64,000 bases of DNA from CAYLRU01 sp964386565 (GCA_964386565.1 CAYLRU010000008.1:1-64000), one strand, 5' to 3'; positions 52,083 through 62,221 are shown, numbered from the stretch's first letter. Notes: generated from the sequence alone by a model not told the origin. Made by a program: numbers and translations.

Positions 52083-53231
52083 TTGGATTTCGATCTTTCA
52101 ACGGAGCAGGAAATGATCCGCAGGGAGGTTCGAAAATTTGCGGAGAATGAGATCGGTCCCGTGGCCAGCGAACTGGATGAAAAGGAGTTGTTTTCCACGG
52201 AGCTGACCCGGAAAATGGGTGAAATCGGTCTTTTCGGCATGTTCGTCTCCGAAACATACGGCGGCCAGGAAATGGATTACCTGTCCTATATTATTGCCGT
52301 TGAAGAAATCGCCAGGGTCGACGGATCACAGGCTGCCACCGTTGCAGCGGGAAATTCCCTGGGTATCGGCCCCATATTTTATTTCGGGACCGATGAACAA
52401 AAAAAAAAGTATCTTCCGGCACTATGCAGTGGAGAAGGGCTGTGGGGGTTTGGATTGACCGAGCCCACGGCCGGTTCAGATGCCGGGGCGAGTAAAACTA
52501 CGGCCGTACTTGACGGAAATCAATGGGTACTCAACGGGTCGAAAATATTTATCACCAACGCGGCCTGCGAGATGTCAATGGGAGTGACGGTTCAGGCCGT
52601 AACGGGAAAACGGCCCGACGGGAAACCTGAATATACCTGCTTTCTGGTGGAACACGGTACGCCGGGTTTTAAGAGCGTTCCCATGCACGGGAAAATGGTG
52701 TGGCGGGCCTCAAATACGGCACAGCTCTATTTTGATGATGTGAGAATTCCCAAAGAGAACATCCTGGGAAAAAAAGGCGATGGATTTCACCAGATGCTGA
52801 AGACCCTGGACGGCGGCCGTCTTTCCATCGGCGCCATGGGGCTCGGGGGCGCCCAGGGAGCATACGAGGCGGCTTTGAATTACGCCAGGGAAAGGGTCCA
52901 GTTCGGGCAACCCATCTGCAAGTTCCAGGCCAATGCCTTCAAGCTGGCCGATTGCGCCACTGAAATCGAATGCGCCAGAAACCTTCTGTATAAAGCCTGC
53001 TGGCTGAAAGACCGGAACCGGCCCTTCGGCAAACTGGCCGCCATGGCAAAACTGTTCTGTTCGGAAACAATGGGACGGGTGGTCAATCATGCGGTTCAGC
53101 TCCATGGGGGGTACGGGCTTTTTAAGGAATATAACGTCGAGCGATTTTACAGGGATCAAAAACTTCTTGATATCGGTGAAGGGACTTCCGAGGTCCAGCG
53201 AATCGTCATATCCCGGCATATCGGATGTTAA
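52083..53231 (+). CDS. Acyl-CoA dehydrogenase
   Basis: A 382-residue flavoprotein dehydrogenase. Flavin-contact FGLTEPTAGSDAGA, C-terminal VQLHGGYGLFKEYNVERFYRDQK (key residues QLHGG, RFYRDQK) and the catalytic glutamate in GEGTSEVQ are present. It oxidises an acyl-CoA to the enoyl-CoA and passes electrons to ETF. Context next to HMGL-like and carboxyltransferase genes suggests isovaleryl- or short branched-chain substrates. Start TTG at 52083 with GGAGG six bases before. Confidence 0.92.
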   Translation: MDFDLSTEQEMIRREVRKFAENEIGPVASELDEKELFSTELTRKMGEIGLFGMFVSETYGGQEMDYLSYIIAVEEIARVDGSQAATVAAGNSLGIGPIFYFGTDEQKKKYLPALCSGEGLWGFGLTEPTAGSDAGASKTTAVLDGNQWVLNGSKIFITNAACEMSMGVTVQAVTGKRPDGKPEYTCFLVEHGTPGFKSVPMHGKMVWRASNTAQLYFDDVRIPKENILGKKGDGFHQMLKTLDGGRLSIGAMGLGGAQGAYEAALNYARERVQFGQPICKFQANAFKLADCATEIECARNLLYKACWLKDRNRPFGKLAAMAKLFCSETMGRVVNHAVQLHGGYGLFKEYNVERFYRDQKLLDIGEGTSEVQRIVISRHIGC

Positions 53232-53249
53232 CCCAATTTAGGAGGAACG

Positions 53250-53900
53250 ATGGAAACCAAGAATCAAAGCCCTTACATAAATATTGATTATTTTGAGGAT
53301 TTGACTGGCGATATATCCCGTGTATCCGGAAAGGACGAAATCTCCATCGGCGAAAGAATTAAAAGCCTCCGGGAACTTAAGGGAATGTCGATAGATGATG
53401 TGTCGCGCGTCACCGGCTTTGACGGAGATCTTTTGCTGAAAATAGAAAATAACGATGTCCAGCCCCAACTGGGAACCATCATCAAGTTGTCCAAGGCCCT
53501 GGATTCGGCATTCAGCCTTCTGGTATCCGGCGCCGGCACCGGCCCTTACGCCATAACCCGGAAGAATGATCGAAAACCCATATTGAGATCTGCGTCCGGA
53601 AAGGGAAAAAAACGGCTCTATTCTTATAAAGGCCTTGCGCCTGAAGTCGAAGGACGGAGTATGGAGCCCCTGATCGTTGTTCTTGAAGAAGGCATTGACG
53701 AGGAATCGTCCGTCCATCATGGTGAGGAGTTTATTTTTGTTCTGGACGGTGTTGTTTTACTTCAACTGGGAGATGACCGGTTCGAGCTTGAACCCGGGGA
53801 CAGCGTCTATTATTTGTCCAGCGTTCCACATTTTATTTCAGCCAAACATCAAAAGGCTACCATACTGGCGGTTATTTATGAGGGAGGAAAGGAGAAATAA
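53250..53900 (+). CDS. Second XRE-family regulator with C-terminal cupin
   Basis: A 216-residue regulator: HTH_XRE domain (about 33-90; IKSLRELKGMSIDDVSRVTGFD) and a C-terminal cupin (about 150-212; HHGEEFIFVLDGVVLLQLGDD, then EPGDSVYYLSSVPHF). It sits inside the operon, 18 bp after the dehydrogenase and 3 bp before the HMGL-like gene. Its cupin keeps HH-x-E-type residues, so a metal or ligand site may be functional. Confidence 0.88.
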   Translation: METKNQSPYINIDYFEDLTGDISRVSGKDEISIGERIKSLRELKGMSIDDVSRVTGFDGDLLLKIENNDVQPQLGTIIKLSKALDSAFSLLVSGAGTGPYAITRKNDRKPILRSASGKGKKRLYSYKGLAPEVEGRSMEPLIVVLEEGIDEESSVHHGEEFIFVLDGVVLLQLGDDRFELEPGDSVYYLSSVPHFISAKHQKATILAVIYEGGKEK

Positions 53901-53903
53901 AAA

Positions 53904-55055
53904 ATGACCGAATACGATATGTGGAAAATTTTTCCCCGCATGCCCAGGAAGGTGACCATCGGGGATATTACCGTACGGGACGGTTTCCAGCATGAAGAAA
54001 AGTTTATTTCAACGGCAGCTAAAAAGTTTTACCTGGAAGAACTGATATTTGCCGGATGTCGGCATATCGAAGTCACCAATCTTGGCAATCCTTACATCAT
54101 GCCCCAGTTTAGGGATGCGGAAGAACTGCTGGCCCATCTTCGAGGTGATCGGTTCAGGCAAAAATGCGAGAGAAAAGGGATCCCCCATGAAGACATCTGC
54201 CTCACCTGCGTTACGATTCGTGAACCCGCCGTGGATCGCGCCATTGCATTAAAGGAGAAGGGTATTGGCCCGGATCGCGTTCTGATGATGGTTTCCACGG
54301 AGGAGGAGCATCATTTTGCCAATTCCGGGACCACTCTGCCCCAGTATTGGCGTGAAGCAGAGCGCTGCATCAAAAAATGTGCGGATGCCGGCATCAAGAT
54401 GTGCGGCACGGTGAGCACCATCTGGGGAAGTCCCATCGGCGGGGCCACGGACTTAAGAGACGCCGTGGCGTTCACCAAGCGCTGGCTTTCCATCGGCGCC
54501 CATGATGTAGAACATGCAGACCATGACGGAAGTGCGTCGGCACCGGATGTATATCGGTATTTTTCCATGATTTTAGATGAAATGCCGGATACCCGGCTGC
54601 ACATTGCCCATTTCCATGAGACCAAGCGTATGGCGTCCGCATCCGTTCTGGCCGCGCTTCAGGCCGGCATCACGAATTTTGAAGCAACCCTGGGCGGCCT
54701 GGGAGGACAGCCGAGCAACTTCATGGACGACTGTCCGGTGAAGGGGACGGGTGAATACTATTACGAAGATCCCCGCTATGTGGGGCTGGTCACCCTGGAA
54801 GACACCCTGGTTCAGATTGACGAAATGGGAATCGAGCACGGATATGATGTAGATCGTATCCTGTGGCTGGGAAAGCAGATGGAACGCACCATCGGCAGGC
54901 GGCTTCGGTCCGAGGCCGTTTATAACGGCAGAACATTAAAGGAAGGTCACATGAAGTTCGCCCGGCCTGGACTGGCGGAACTAAAGGAAAAGCTAGGGGA
55001 ATCACCGGGGCAGAGACTGCCGGTGGAGTGGAAAGATAAAGCCATGCTGTCGTAG
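53904..55055 (+). CDS. HMG-CoA-lyase-like DRE-TIM enzyme lacking the usual catalytic cysteine
   Basis: A 383-residue TIM-barrel protein of the HMGL-like group. The RDGFQHEE motif and HFHETK (metal-binding histidines) are present. In HMG-CoA lyase the loop GGLGGCP contributes the catalytic cysteine; here it reads GGLGGQPSNF with glutamine in its place, so classical HMG-CoA cleavage may not occur, or another residue (a DDCP cysteine lies seven residues on) takes over. N-terminal and C-terminal extensions make it longer than typical HMGL (about 300). Overall role: probably C-C cleavage or condensation of an acyl-CoA in the dehydrogenase operon. Confidence 0.85.
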   Translation: MTEYDMWKIFPRMPRKVTIGDITVRDGFQHEEKFISTAAKKFYLEELIFAGCRHIEVTNLGNPYIMPQFRDAEELLAHLRGDRFRQKCERKGIPHEDICLTCVTIREPAVDRAIALKEKGIGPDRVLMMVSTEEEHHFANSGTTLPQYWREAERCIKKCADAGIKMCGTVSTIWGSPIGGATDLRDAVAFTKRWLSIGAHDVEHADHDGSASAPDVYRYFSMILDEMPDTRLHIAHFHETKRMASASVLAALQAGITNFEATLGGLGGQPSNFMDDCPVKGTGEYYYEDPRYVGLVTLEDTLVQIDEMGIEHGYDVDRILWLGKQMERTIGRRLRSEAVYNGRTLKEGHMKFARPGLAELKEKLGESPGQRLPVEWKDKAMLS

Positions 55056-55184
55056 ATCATGCCTTTGTATTTAGAATCCAGAAGTCAATGCCGATAACTT
55101 CGCGTAAATGGCCATCATGTTCCATTATGTCAGTCTTAAGTTAATGATATCGATCAGAAGTCAGAATGGAGGAAATAACAACCC

Positions 55185-56792
55185 ATGCGCCGGATCAAGA
55201 CCGCCATCGATCCCCTGTCGACCGTTTATCGGGATTATGAACGCTGTAACCGGAAACGTATGGCCGATTTTCACGAGCGCCAGCAAAAGGCCCGTTTCCA
55301 CCGGCCGGAACGCGACATAAATCGGCTGCGTCGACAGAAAAAACTCCTGGTAAGGGAACGTCTCGACATGCTGCTTGACCCGGGCACGCCGTTTCTGGAA
55401 CTTTCGTCTCTGGCTGCAAACATGGCCTACGACGGCACGGTCCCCAGCGCCGGGCTGGTGTCGGGGGTGGGAATTGTATGCGGCCGTGAAGTCCTGGTAA
55501 TGGCCAGCGACAGTTCCATAAAAGGCGGCGCGTGGTATCCCCTTACCGTTAAGAAAATGGTGCGGACAACCCATATCGCCATTGAAAACCGTATTCCCAT
55601 GATCCACCTGGTGGATGCGGCAGGGGCTTTTTTACCCATGCAGTCCGAGCTTTTTCCGGACAGGGACGGGGCGGGGCGGATTTTTCGAAACCAGTGCGTC
55701 TTAAGCGCTCTGGGGGTAAAGCAAGTGGCGCTGGTGCTGGGACACAGTACGGCAGGGGGGGCTTACGTGCCCACCTTATGTGATTATTCCGTTATGGTAC
55801 GCAGGACCGGCGGCGTATTTTTAGGAGGCCCCCCCCTGGTCAAAGCCGCTACAGGGGAAGATGTTTCCGCTGATGAACTGGGGGGTGCGGATGTTCACAG
55901 TTCCATCAGCGGTACGGCGGATTACGCCGTTGACTCGGAAAAGGAAGGCATCGCGTTGGTACGTGAAATCGTGGGCACCTTTCCCCGTGAAAAAAAGGCG
56001 GCAGTGGAAAGACGGGAAATCGAAGAACCCTACTACGATCCAAAGGAGCTTTACGGCATTATTCCGGATGATGTCAAAAAGCAGTTCGACATGCGAGAGG
56101 TGATCGCCCGCATTGTGGACGGCAGCCGTTTCCACGAATTCAAACCCGACTACGGCACCACCGCCGTGTGCGGTTTTGCCTTTCTATACGGATGGAAAAT
56201 CGGCATTGTCGGCAACAACGGGGTTCTTTTTTCTGACAGCGCCAAGAAATGTACGCAGTTCATGCAAATCTGCAATCGGGATCGTGTTCCGGTAATATTC
56301 CTGCAAAACATCACGGGGTTCATGGTGGGAAAGGACTACGAACACGCGGGTATTACCAAGGACGGCGCCAAAATGCTCATGGTCCAGGCCAACCTGGATG
56401 TGCCCAAACTCACGATAATGACCAACGGCAGTTTCGGTGCCGGCAATTACGCCATGTGCGGCCGGGCTTATGACGCGCGGTTTATCTTTTCCTGGCCCAA
56501 CTCCCAGATTTCGGTTATGGGCATGGAGCAGGCGGCTAAAACCCTCACCCAGATTCGGTTAAAAGCCTTGGAACGGCAGGGAAAGACCCTGACCGAGGAA
56601 GAAGAACGTGAAATCAACGAGGGCATTACCCAGGACTACCTGGAAAAAAGCAGCGCATACTATGCCACGTCGGAATTGTGGGACGACGGTATCATAGACC
56701 CCGTGGATACCCGAAAGGTATTGGGAATTGCCCTGTCGGTATCACTGAACCGTGATTTCGGTGAAACACCTCATGGGATTTTCAGAATGTGA
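55185..56792 (+). CDS. Acyl-CoA carboxylase carboxyltransferase (beta) subunit, MccB-like
   Basis: A 535-residue carboxyltransferase with the crotonase-like repeat pair typical of methylcrotonyl-/propionyl-CoA carboxylase beta: DAAGAFLPMQSELFPDRD, GHSTAGGAYVPTLCDY, TGFMVGKDYEHAGITKDGAKM and GSFGAGNYAMCGRAYDARF (key residues noted). MccB-like proteins carboxylate 3-methylcrotonyl-CoA with a biotin carrier. No biotin carboxylase or carrier gene is in the window, so the partner is elsewhere or the protein acts in a decarboxylase. 129 bp after the HMGL-like gene. Confidence 0.88.
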   Translation: MRRIKTAIDPLSTVYRDYERCNRKRMADFHERQQKARFHRPERDINRLRRQKKLLVRERLDMLLDPGTPFLELSSLAANMAYDGTVPSAGLVSGVGIVCGREVLVMASDSSIKGGAWYPLTVKKMVRTTHIAIENRIPMIHLVDAAGAFLPMQSELFPDRDGAGRIFRNQCVLSALGVKQVALVLGHSTAGGAYVPTLCDYSVMVRRTGGVFLGGPPLVKAATGEDVSADELGGADVHSSISGTADYAVDSEKEGIALVREIVGTFPREKKAAVERREIEEPYYDPKELYGIIPDDVKKQFDMREVIARIVDGSRFHEFKPDYGTTAVCGFAFLYGWKIGIVGNNGVLFSDSAKKCTQFMQICNRDRVPVIFLQNITGFMVGKDYEHAGITKDGAKMLMVQANLDVPKLTIMTNGSFGAGNYAMCGRAYDARFIFSWPNSQISVMGMEQAAKTLTQIRLKALERQGKTLTEEEEREINEGITQDYLEKSSAYYATSELWDDGIIDPVDTRKVLGIALSVSLNRDFGETPHGIFRM

Positions 56793-56945
56793 GCTCCCCG
56801 TCCCCTGAAATATTTACAAAACGGTCGATACCTGTTAAAAGTCTTACTTAAGATGGATCACCGACTTTTCCGGCCACCCGGGATTTTGATTGAAAAATAC
56901 GTAGTGACTGGAAAGGCATGAGGTGGGATTCCCCAAAAAGCTGTT

Positions 56946-59567
56946 TCAAGCATCAAACCATTTCTGATAAAAACTCATGCGATCCTCATAAAAAGCAACC
57001 ATTTCCCGGTTTTCTTTTCCATGCAAGCCGATTTCTGAAAAATACGAAAGGGCGTTTTCGATGTTTAACCTGGATAAGGCTTCCGGCTGTTCGATTTCTC
57101 CCTGCTTGAGCAGGATATTGCCGAACAACAGTATTTTTTTCAGTCGGTCTTTTGAAGACCGCTGGTCAACAGATTGCCGGGACAGCCATTTCAGCACAAG
57201 ACCATAGGATTCGATAAACGGCTTTAAAAAAGCGGCGAACTGTTTTAATTTCCGGTAACCCGGTGACGTAATCGTATAGGTCTCCGGTTGGATGGGATGG
57301 GGGATGAGGATGTCGTCATCAATAAATGCCTTGATACTCTTTCTCAAATAAAATTCAACAGGCTGTTCATTGTCCCGGATAAATTCCTGACTGAAAAAGC
57401 CGGCAAGAAACTGATAATCGGCAAGAATATCCGCTGTCCTGAATATAAATGCGTCTTTTGACAGAATGGCAAGGCCGGCATAGGCAGCAGGAATGAAATG
57501 GGTGATGGCGTTGTTTTTGTAATATTCCAGTTCATGCCGTTTGTTTTTCCTGATGATCAGGGTATCCGTGTCTTGCCATATGCCGGGTTCGGCCTGAACA
57601 GCATCAATGATCTTTGCCTGGAGATAATGGTTAAGAATCCGGCCGGTGATATGGCGTGGATAGGCCGTCAATGAATCGCTCACCGGAGATTTCCGTGACA
57701 CCAGGTATGATACATAGGTCTGGATCTGATTCATCAGGCTTTTAAAGGTGCGGGAATTTTTCCGGGAATTCAGCAACGATGCGGCAACAATGGACCTGGG
57801 CATCGCAATGGTGGCCCGATCGATTTCGTTCATGATTTTGTTGCCCAGTTCACGGCAAACGAAATTCTTTTGTTTTGAAGAAAGACCGCCCGCCGGTAAG
57901 TTCTTTTGGGCGATATAATCGTTAAGATCGATGGGATCATTGAACTTCACAAAAATCTTTCCATATCGTTTCTTCAACAACTTCCGGACCTTTAAAATCT
58001 GCCTGGCGCTTTCCGGTTGTTTTTGGCCTCCTTCGATTTCATGCAGATATTCCTTTTCTTCAGGAACGCGTTCGTACCCGATATAAACCGGAACAAAAAT
58101 AAGATCCCTGCAGGCGTTGTTTTCAAATGCGGTCAGTAAAATATTGATCATACCGAGCTGAGGATGAAGGAGTTTTCCGGACCGGCTTCGGGTTCCTTCA
58201 ATAAAGACGGTAATATGAAATCCTTCTTTGAGAAGTTCATAAATATAGGCGGAAAAAACCTTTGTGTAGAACACCGCACCTTTGAAAGACCGTCTGACAA
58301 AAAAGGTGCCCGCCATTCTGAGAATGGGGCCCAAAGGCCAGAAGGAGAGATTTTTCCCGGCAAAAAAGTGGGGCGGGGACATATGGTGTAAAAACATGAT
58401 GTAAAGCATTACCATGGAATCGATGTGGCTTCGGTGACACGGCACAAAAATAACGGGACCTTTTAAGGCCATTCGCTTGATCGCTTCGAGCCGTCCGACA
58501 TCAATGTGAATTCCGTCGAAGACGGTACGGGACAGCCACTGGATGATACGGACCGACAATCCGGTGAAACCGGGCCGGTATCTCGCAGCAATTTCGTCAA
58601 AATATGCCACGGCCTGACGGCGTACCGAAAAAATAGAAGTGTTTTTCCGGGCCGCGTGTTTTTTCATATAATCCTGAAGGTCATCGTTGGTCAGGATACT
58701 CAGCCTGATTTCATCAAAAGATTTTATTACCGGTCCAGTGGTGCTTTGACGGTGTCTTGTGATTTGATACAGAAGGTTGCGTCTTAACACAAGGGCCAGA
58801 TGACTGGTACTGCGTGAAGACGATCCGGGTTCGTTTAAAAAATTTTGGAGATTAACCGGCTGGGAAAATTCGACAAACATTTTTTCGGGTTTCAGCAATG
58901 CCTTGAAAAACTTTCGCAACGTGTCGGGCCTTTGCTCGGATCCAAAAAAAAGATCGGTTAATTTTAACGCCGTGGTTGCCGGTTTTTGGGTATAAAAAAA
59001 AAGTTGGGGCACAATGACAACGGGCCTGTTGATTTTGCCCTGCAACTCGATCAAATATTTTAAAGGATCGGGTTTCTGTTTTACAAACCGCTGATAAAAA
59101 TCATGTTTTTCAACCAGCGACAGGAAAACGGCCTCTCCTTTTTGCAGTTGCAGGCCCAGATAGTCATCATGAAACAGTCCGGATCGGTGTTCCTGATGAA
59201 AGAACCGGTAAATTCCCGAAAAAAGGATCTGGAGCCATTTTCTGAAGGATTGAAAAAACAACAATCTGTAATCTATGGCAATGGTGGGCCCCACCAGTCC
59301 CATGGAAGAGAGGCGGAAATATGAAAACAGATACTCAAACGTGCTTTTAAATTTATTCACGTAAACGATACAGGCATTTTCAGGAAGGCCTTTGATGACG
59401 TCCGCCTGATTCGTTGAAAAGCCGATTCGAAGAAACAGCAGTTTAAAAAAGAAATGCCGTATTGGATCCATATGAGAAGGAAGTTGACAGCCGAAGTGCT
59501 GTGTGGTTCCCTCTAAAAACCGGTTGATTATCGTGTTGATTTTCTTTATCAGCATGACAGGATTCAT
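56946..59567 (-). CDS. plsB: Glycerol-3-phosphate acyltransferase, PlsB family
   Basis: A PlsB-type protein of about 873 residues. The acyltransferase block has HRSHID (Hx4D, catalytic), FAGKNLSFWPLGPILR, FIEGTRSRSGK and FVPVYIGYERV, the four acyltransferase motifs in order. It forms lysophosphatidate from glycerol-3-phosphate and an acyl donor at the membrane. The N-terminal 350 residues are poorly recognisable; a long C-terminal helical region follows. The start is uncertain (ATG 59567 or 59555, GTG 59603; no clear binding site). Confidence 0.85.
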   Translation of the reverse strand: MNPVMLIKKINTIINRFLEGTTQHFGCQLPSHMDPIRHFFFKLLFLRIGFSTNQADVIKGLPENACIVYVNKFKSTFEYLFSYFRLSSMGLVGPTIAIDYRLLFFQSFRKWLQILFSGIYRFFHQEHRSGLFHDDYLGLQLQKGEAVFLSLVEKHDFYQRFVKQKPDPLKYLIELQGKINRPVVIVPQLFFYTQKPATTALKLTDLFFGSEQRPDTLRKFFKALLKPEKMFVEFSQPVNLQNFLNEPGSSSRSTSHLALVLRRNLLYQITRHRQSTTGPVIKSFDEIRLSILTNDDLQDYMKKHAARKNTSIFSVRRQAVAYFDEIAARYRPGFTGLSVRIIQWLSRTVFDGIHIDVGRLEAIKRMALKGPVIFVPCHRSHIDSMVMLYIMFLHHMSPPHFFAGKNLSFWPLGPILRMAGTFFVRRSFKGAVFYTKVFSAYIYELLKEGFHITVFIEGTRSRSGKLLHPQLGMINILLTAFENNACRDLIFVPVYIGYERVPEEKEYLHEIEGGQKQPESARQILKVRKLLKKRYGKIFVKFNDPIDLNDYIAQKNLPAGGLSSKQKNFVCRELGNKIMNEIDRATIAMPRSIVAASLLNSRKNSRTFKSLMNQIQTYVSYLVSRKSPVSDSLTAYPRHITGRILNHYLQAKIIDAVQAEPGIWQDTDTLIIRKNKRHELEYYKNNAITHFIPAAYAGLAILSKDAFIFRTADILADYQFLAGFFSQEFIRDNEQPVEFYLRKSIKAFIDDDILIPHPIQPETYTITSPGYRKLKQFAAFLKPFIESYGLVLKWLSRQSVDQRSSKDRLKKILLFGNILLKQGEIEQPEALSRLNIENALSYFSEIGLHGKENREMVAFYEDRMSFYQKWFDA

Positions 59568-59782
59568 ACAGTTTGACAATTTTACGGGTAATGGTGTGCA
59601 CACCGTTGATGTTTTTCGATCTTATGTTGTTGATATATTCGATATCCAAAGAAAAATCAAACAGCCACCTGAATATCCTTGATGGCTAAGGATGCAACTC
59701 TGATTGAATCGGACAACCTGTAAATTATGCGTTCCCCCATCGGAACGCGGGAAAGGAAATCGGCAAAGAAACAGGGGCAATT

Positions 59783-60676
59783 GTGAATCATTCCAGACTG
59801 CCGGCATTAAATGATATTGAAGATTCAAGGATACCGGGAAATCTGCCGTTTGTGGTGGATTCCCATGTCCATGTTTTCCCGGAACCCTTATTTAAGGCCA
59901 TATGGGACTGGTTCGACATGTTCGCATGGCCCATACGATACCGTTTTGCTTCAGAGGAAGTGGTGGACTATTTACTGTCCCGGGGGGTGGGACATGTGGT
60001 GGCGTTTCAATATGCCCATAAACCCGGCATGGCGGACATGTTAAATTCATATATGGCACAACTCTGCCGGGCCTTTCCGGGCCGGGTCACCGGTATGGCA
60101 ACGGTATTTCCCGGAGAACCCGACTGCCGGCGGATTCTGGTTCGGGCGTTTGGTATGGGGTTAAAAGGCGTTAAACTGCACGCCCATGTGCAATGCTTCG
60201 ATATGACCAGCGAAGAAATGGACGAAATTTATGATGTTTGTTCATCCGAAAAAAGACCGTTGGTCATGCATGTGAGCCGGGAGCCCAAAAGTCCTGCCTA
60301 TAAATGCGATCCCTATGTGTTGTGCAGTGCGGAAAAGCTCGAACGGGTGATCTCCAACTTTCCGAAATTAAAAATATGCGTTCCTCATTTGGGGATTGAC
60401 GAGTTTTTGCCGTATAAAAAGCTCATTGAAAAATATGATAACCTGTGGCTGGACACGGCCATGGCCGTTACGGACTATTTCCCCATCGTCAATCCGGTGG
60501 GCCTGGAAGAAATGCGGGGAGATCGGATTCTGTACGGCACGGATTTCCCCAACATTCCATTTGCATGGGACCGTGAAATCAAATGGATCAACCGCCGAGG
60601 TTTTTCAGATCAATTCCTTGAACGGCTGTTGGGAAAAAACGCCGTTGATTTTTTTGATCTGGATATCCCATGCTGA
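59783..60676 (+). CDS. Amidohydrolase-2 family TIM-barrel hydrolase
   Basis: A 297-residue metal-dependent hydrolase with DSHVHVFPE (HxH), HVSREP, CVPHLGIDEF and GTDFPN (terminal aspartate). This fold includes decarboxylases such as ACMSD-like and hydroxybenzoate-type enzymes and amidohydrolases. Substrate unknown. GTG start at 59783 with AGGGG nearby. The gene stands alone on the plus strand between minus-strand acyl-lipid genes. Confidence 0.85.
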   Translation: MNHSRLPALNDIEDSRIPGNLPFVVDSHVHVFPEPLFKAIWDWFDMFAWPIRYRFASEEVVDYLLSRGVGHVVAFQYAHKPGMADMLNSYMAQLCRAFPGRVTGMATVFPGEPDCRRILVRAFGMGLKGVKLHAHVQCFDMTSEEMDEIYDVCSSEKRPLVMHVSREPKSPAYKCDPYVLCSAEKLERVISNFPKLKICVPHLGIDEFLPYKKLIEKYDNLWLDTAMAVTDYFPIVNPVGLEEMRGDRILYGTDFPNIPFAWDREIKWINRRGFSDQFLERLLGKNAVDFFDLDIPC

Positions 60677-60808
60677 ACGACAACTGCGGGAAAAATCCCC
60701 GCAACCTGTGGAAAGTTCCGGGAAGCGGGTCTGATGGTATTATCCGTCGCACTGATTTCCAAATCCTCTGCTTTGATCCCGGACCCGGGATTCTTTTTTC
60801 GGATGGCA

Positions 60809-62221
60809 CTATTGGAAGGAGCGTTTTATTTCCGCATATCGGGTCAGCGCAGCCATGGCCAGCGCGCATTGTTCCGATGTATTGTACATGGGAATTCCGG
60901 CGCTCTTCAATAGTTCCATGGTGGATACCGACGAATGAAGTTTTTGCGTGATGACGGGTTTGTTGTACTTTTTGGGGATTTGGCAGAACCGGTCGACAGC
61001 CGTCAAGACGGCGATTCTGGTCTGGGCCAGGGACTCGTTTTTCAGGGTTCGGTCTATGGGTACATTTGTGATGATACCATCAATATAGTCAATGGATGCC
61101 AGTTTTTCAATGATGCGCACCTCGTCCATGGCTTCGTAAATGCCGGCGGCAAAATCCACCGGGTTATTGGGCACCGGGGCATGGGGAGGCAGTATTTCCT
61201 TGAGCCCGAGTTTGTCCGCTTCTTTGAATTCCGGAATGTGAATACCCATGCAGGCCAGATTGTCCGTCGTAGTCACTCCCTGGCCGCCGTTTCCCACCAC
61301 GGCGATACGCTTCCCTTTGGGAAGAGGCTGATTGATCAGTGCCTCGGCCATGATAAACAGATGTTCCATCTGTCGGACCCGAATCAGGCCTGCCTGGCGG
61401 CACATGCCGTCAAATATCCGGTCTTCTCCCGCGATGGATGCCGTGTGAGACAAAGTCGCCTTAGCCCCCATTTCGGATGTACCGCCTTTGAGAATCAGGA
61501 CGGGCTTTTCCCTGGCCACTTCCCTGGCGATTCGCCGGAAGGTTCTGCCGTCTTTAAATCCTTCGATATACACAGCAATCACCTGCGTATCCGGATCGTT
61601 GGCAAAATACGCCAGATAGTCCGCTGCCGTCAGATCCGCCTGGTTCCCCATGGAGATGAATTTACTCAACCCAAACCCCTTGGTAAGCGCAATCCTCACT
61701 GCCTGGCCGCCAAACATGCCGCTCTGGCTGATAAAAGCCAAGGCGCCTCTGGGAGGATTGGGAAATGGGGTGATATTTAAGTCCCCCGCCGCGGAAAAGA
61801 TGCCGTTTCCGTTGGGGCCCACAAAACGGATACCGCCTTTCCGGGCGATGTCCACCGTTTCCATCTCAAGGGCACGGCCAGCCTCACCGGTTTCGGCGAA
61901 ATCCGCGGATATGATAACACCGCCCTTGACGCCTTTTTTTACGCAATTTCGCATAATTCCGGGCATCTGAGCGGCCTGAACCGTGAATACGGCAAGGTCG
62001 ACGTCACCGGGGATCTCCGTTATATCCGCATATGACGGCAATCCGCAAATCCGGCTTTCCTTCGGGTTAACCGGAAAGATCTTTCCCCTGAACTTGGATT
62101 CAAGGGCGCTTAATATTAACCGCCCCCCCCATTTGGCCGGGTTATTGCTTGCTCCGATAAAAGCAATGGATTTGGGTTTGAAGATGGGATCCAACTGTTT
62201 AACGATATCTGCGGACAACAT
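60809..62221 (-). CDS. ADP-forming acyl-CoA synthetase, alpha-type (CoA-binding/ligase) subunit
   Basis: A 470-residue protein with a CoA-binding Rossmann domain (SIAFIGASNNPAKWGG), a central ligase domain (VGPNGNGIFS, SQSGMFGGQ) and the phosphohistidine loop LSHTASIAGED. The C-terminal third is an ACS-alpha extension. In two-subunit ADP-forming synthetases a separate ATP-grasp beta subunit is needed; none is in the window. GGAGG directly precedes the ATG. Likely CoA-thioester interconversion linked to the CoA-transferase genes upstream. Confidence 0.87.
   Translation of the reverse strand: MLSADIVKQLDPIFKPKSIAFIGASNNPAKWGGRLILSALESKFRGKIFPVNPKESRICGLPSYADITEIPGDVDLAVFTVQAAQMPGIMRNCVKKGVKGGVIISADFAETGEAGRALEMETVDIARKGGIRFVGPNGNGIFSAAGDLNITPFPNPPRGALAFISQSGMFGGQAVRIALTKGFGLSKFISMGNQADLTAADYLAYFANDPDTQVIAVYIEGFKDGRTFRRIAREVAREKPVLILKGGTSEMGAKATLSHTASIAGEDRIFDGMCRQAGLIRVRQMEHLFIMAEALINQPLPKGKRIAVVGNGGQGVTTTDNLACMGIHIPEFKEADKLGLKEILPPHAPVPNNPVDFAAGIYEAMDEVRIIEKLASIDYIDGIITNVPIDRTLKNESLAQTRIAVLTAVDRFCQIPKKYNKPVITQKLHSSVSTMELLKSAGIPMYNTSEQCALAMAALTRYAEIKRSFQ

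Noticed and set aside
60935..61780. 281-residue plus-strand open frame
   Set aside because: Antisense to the ADP-forming acyl-CoA synthetase subunit; composition is a shadow of that gene.
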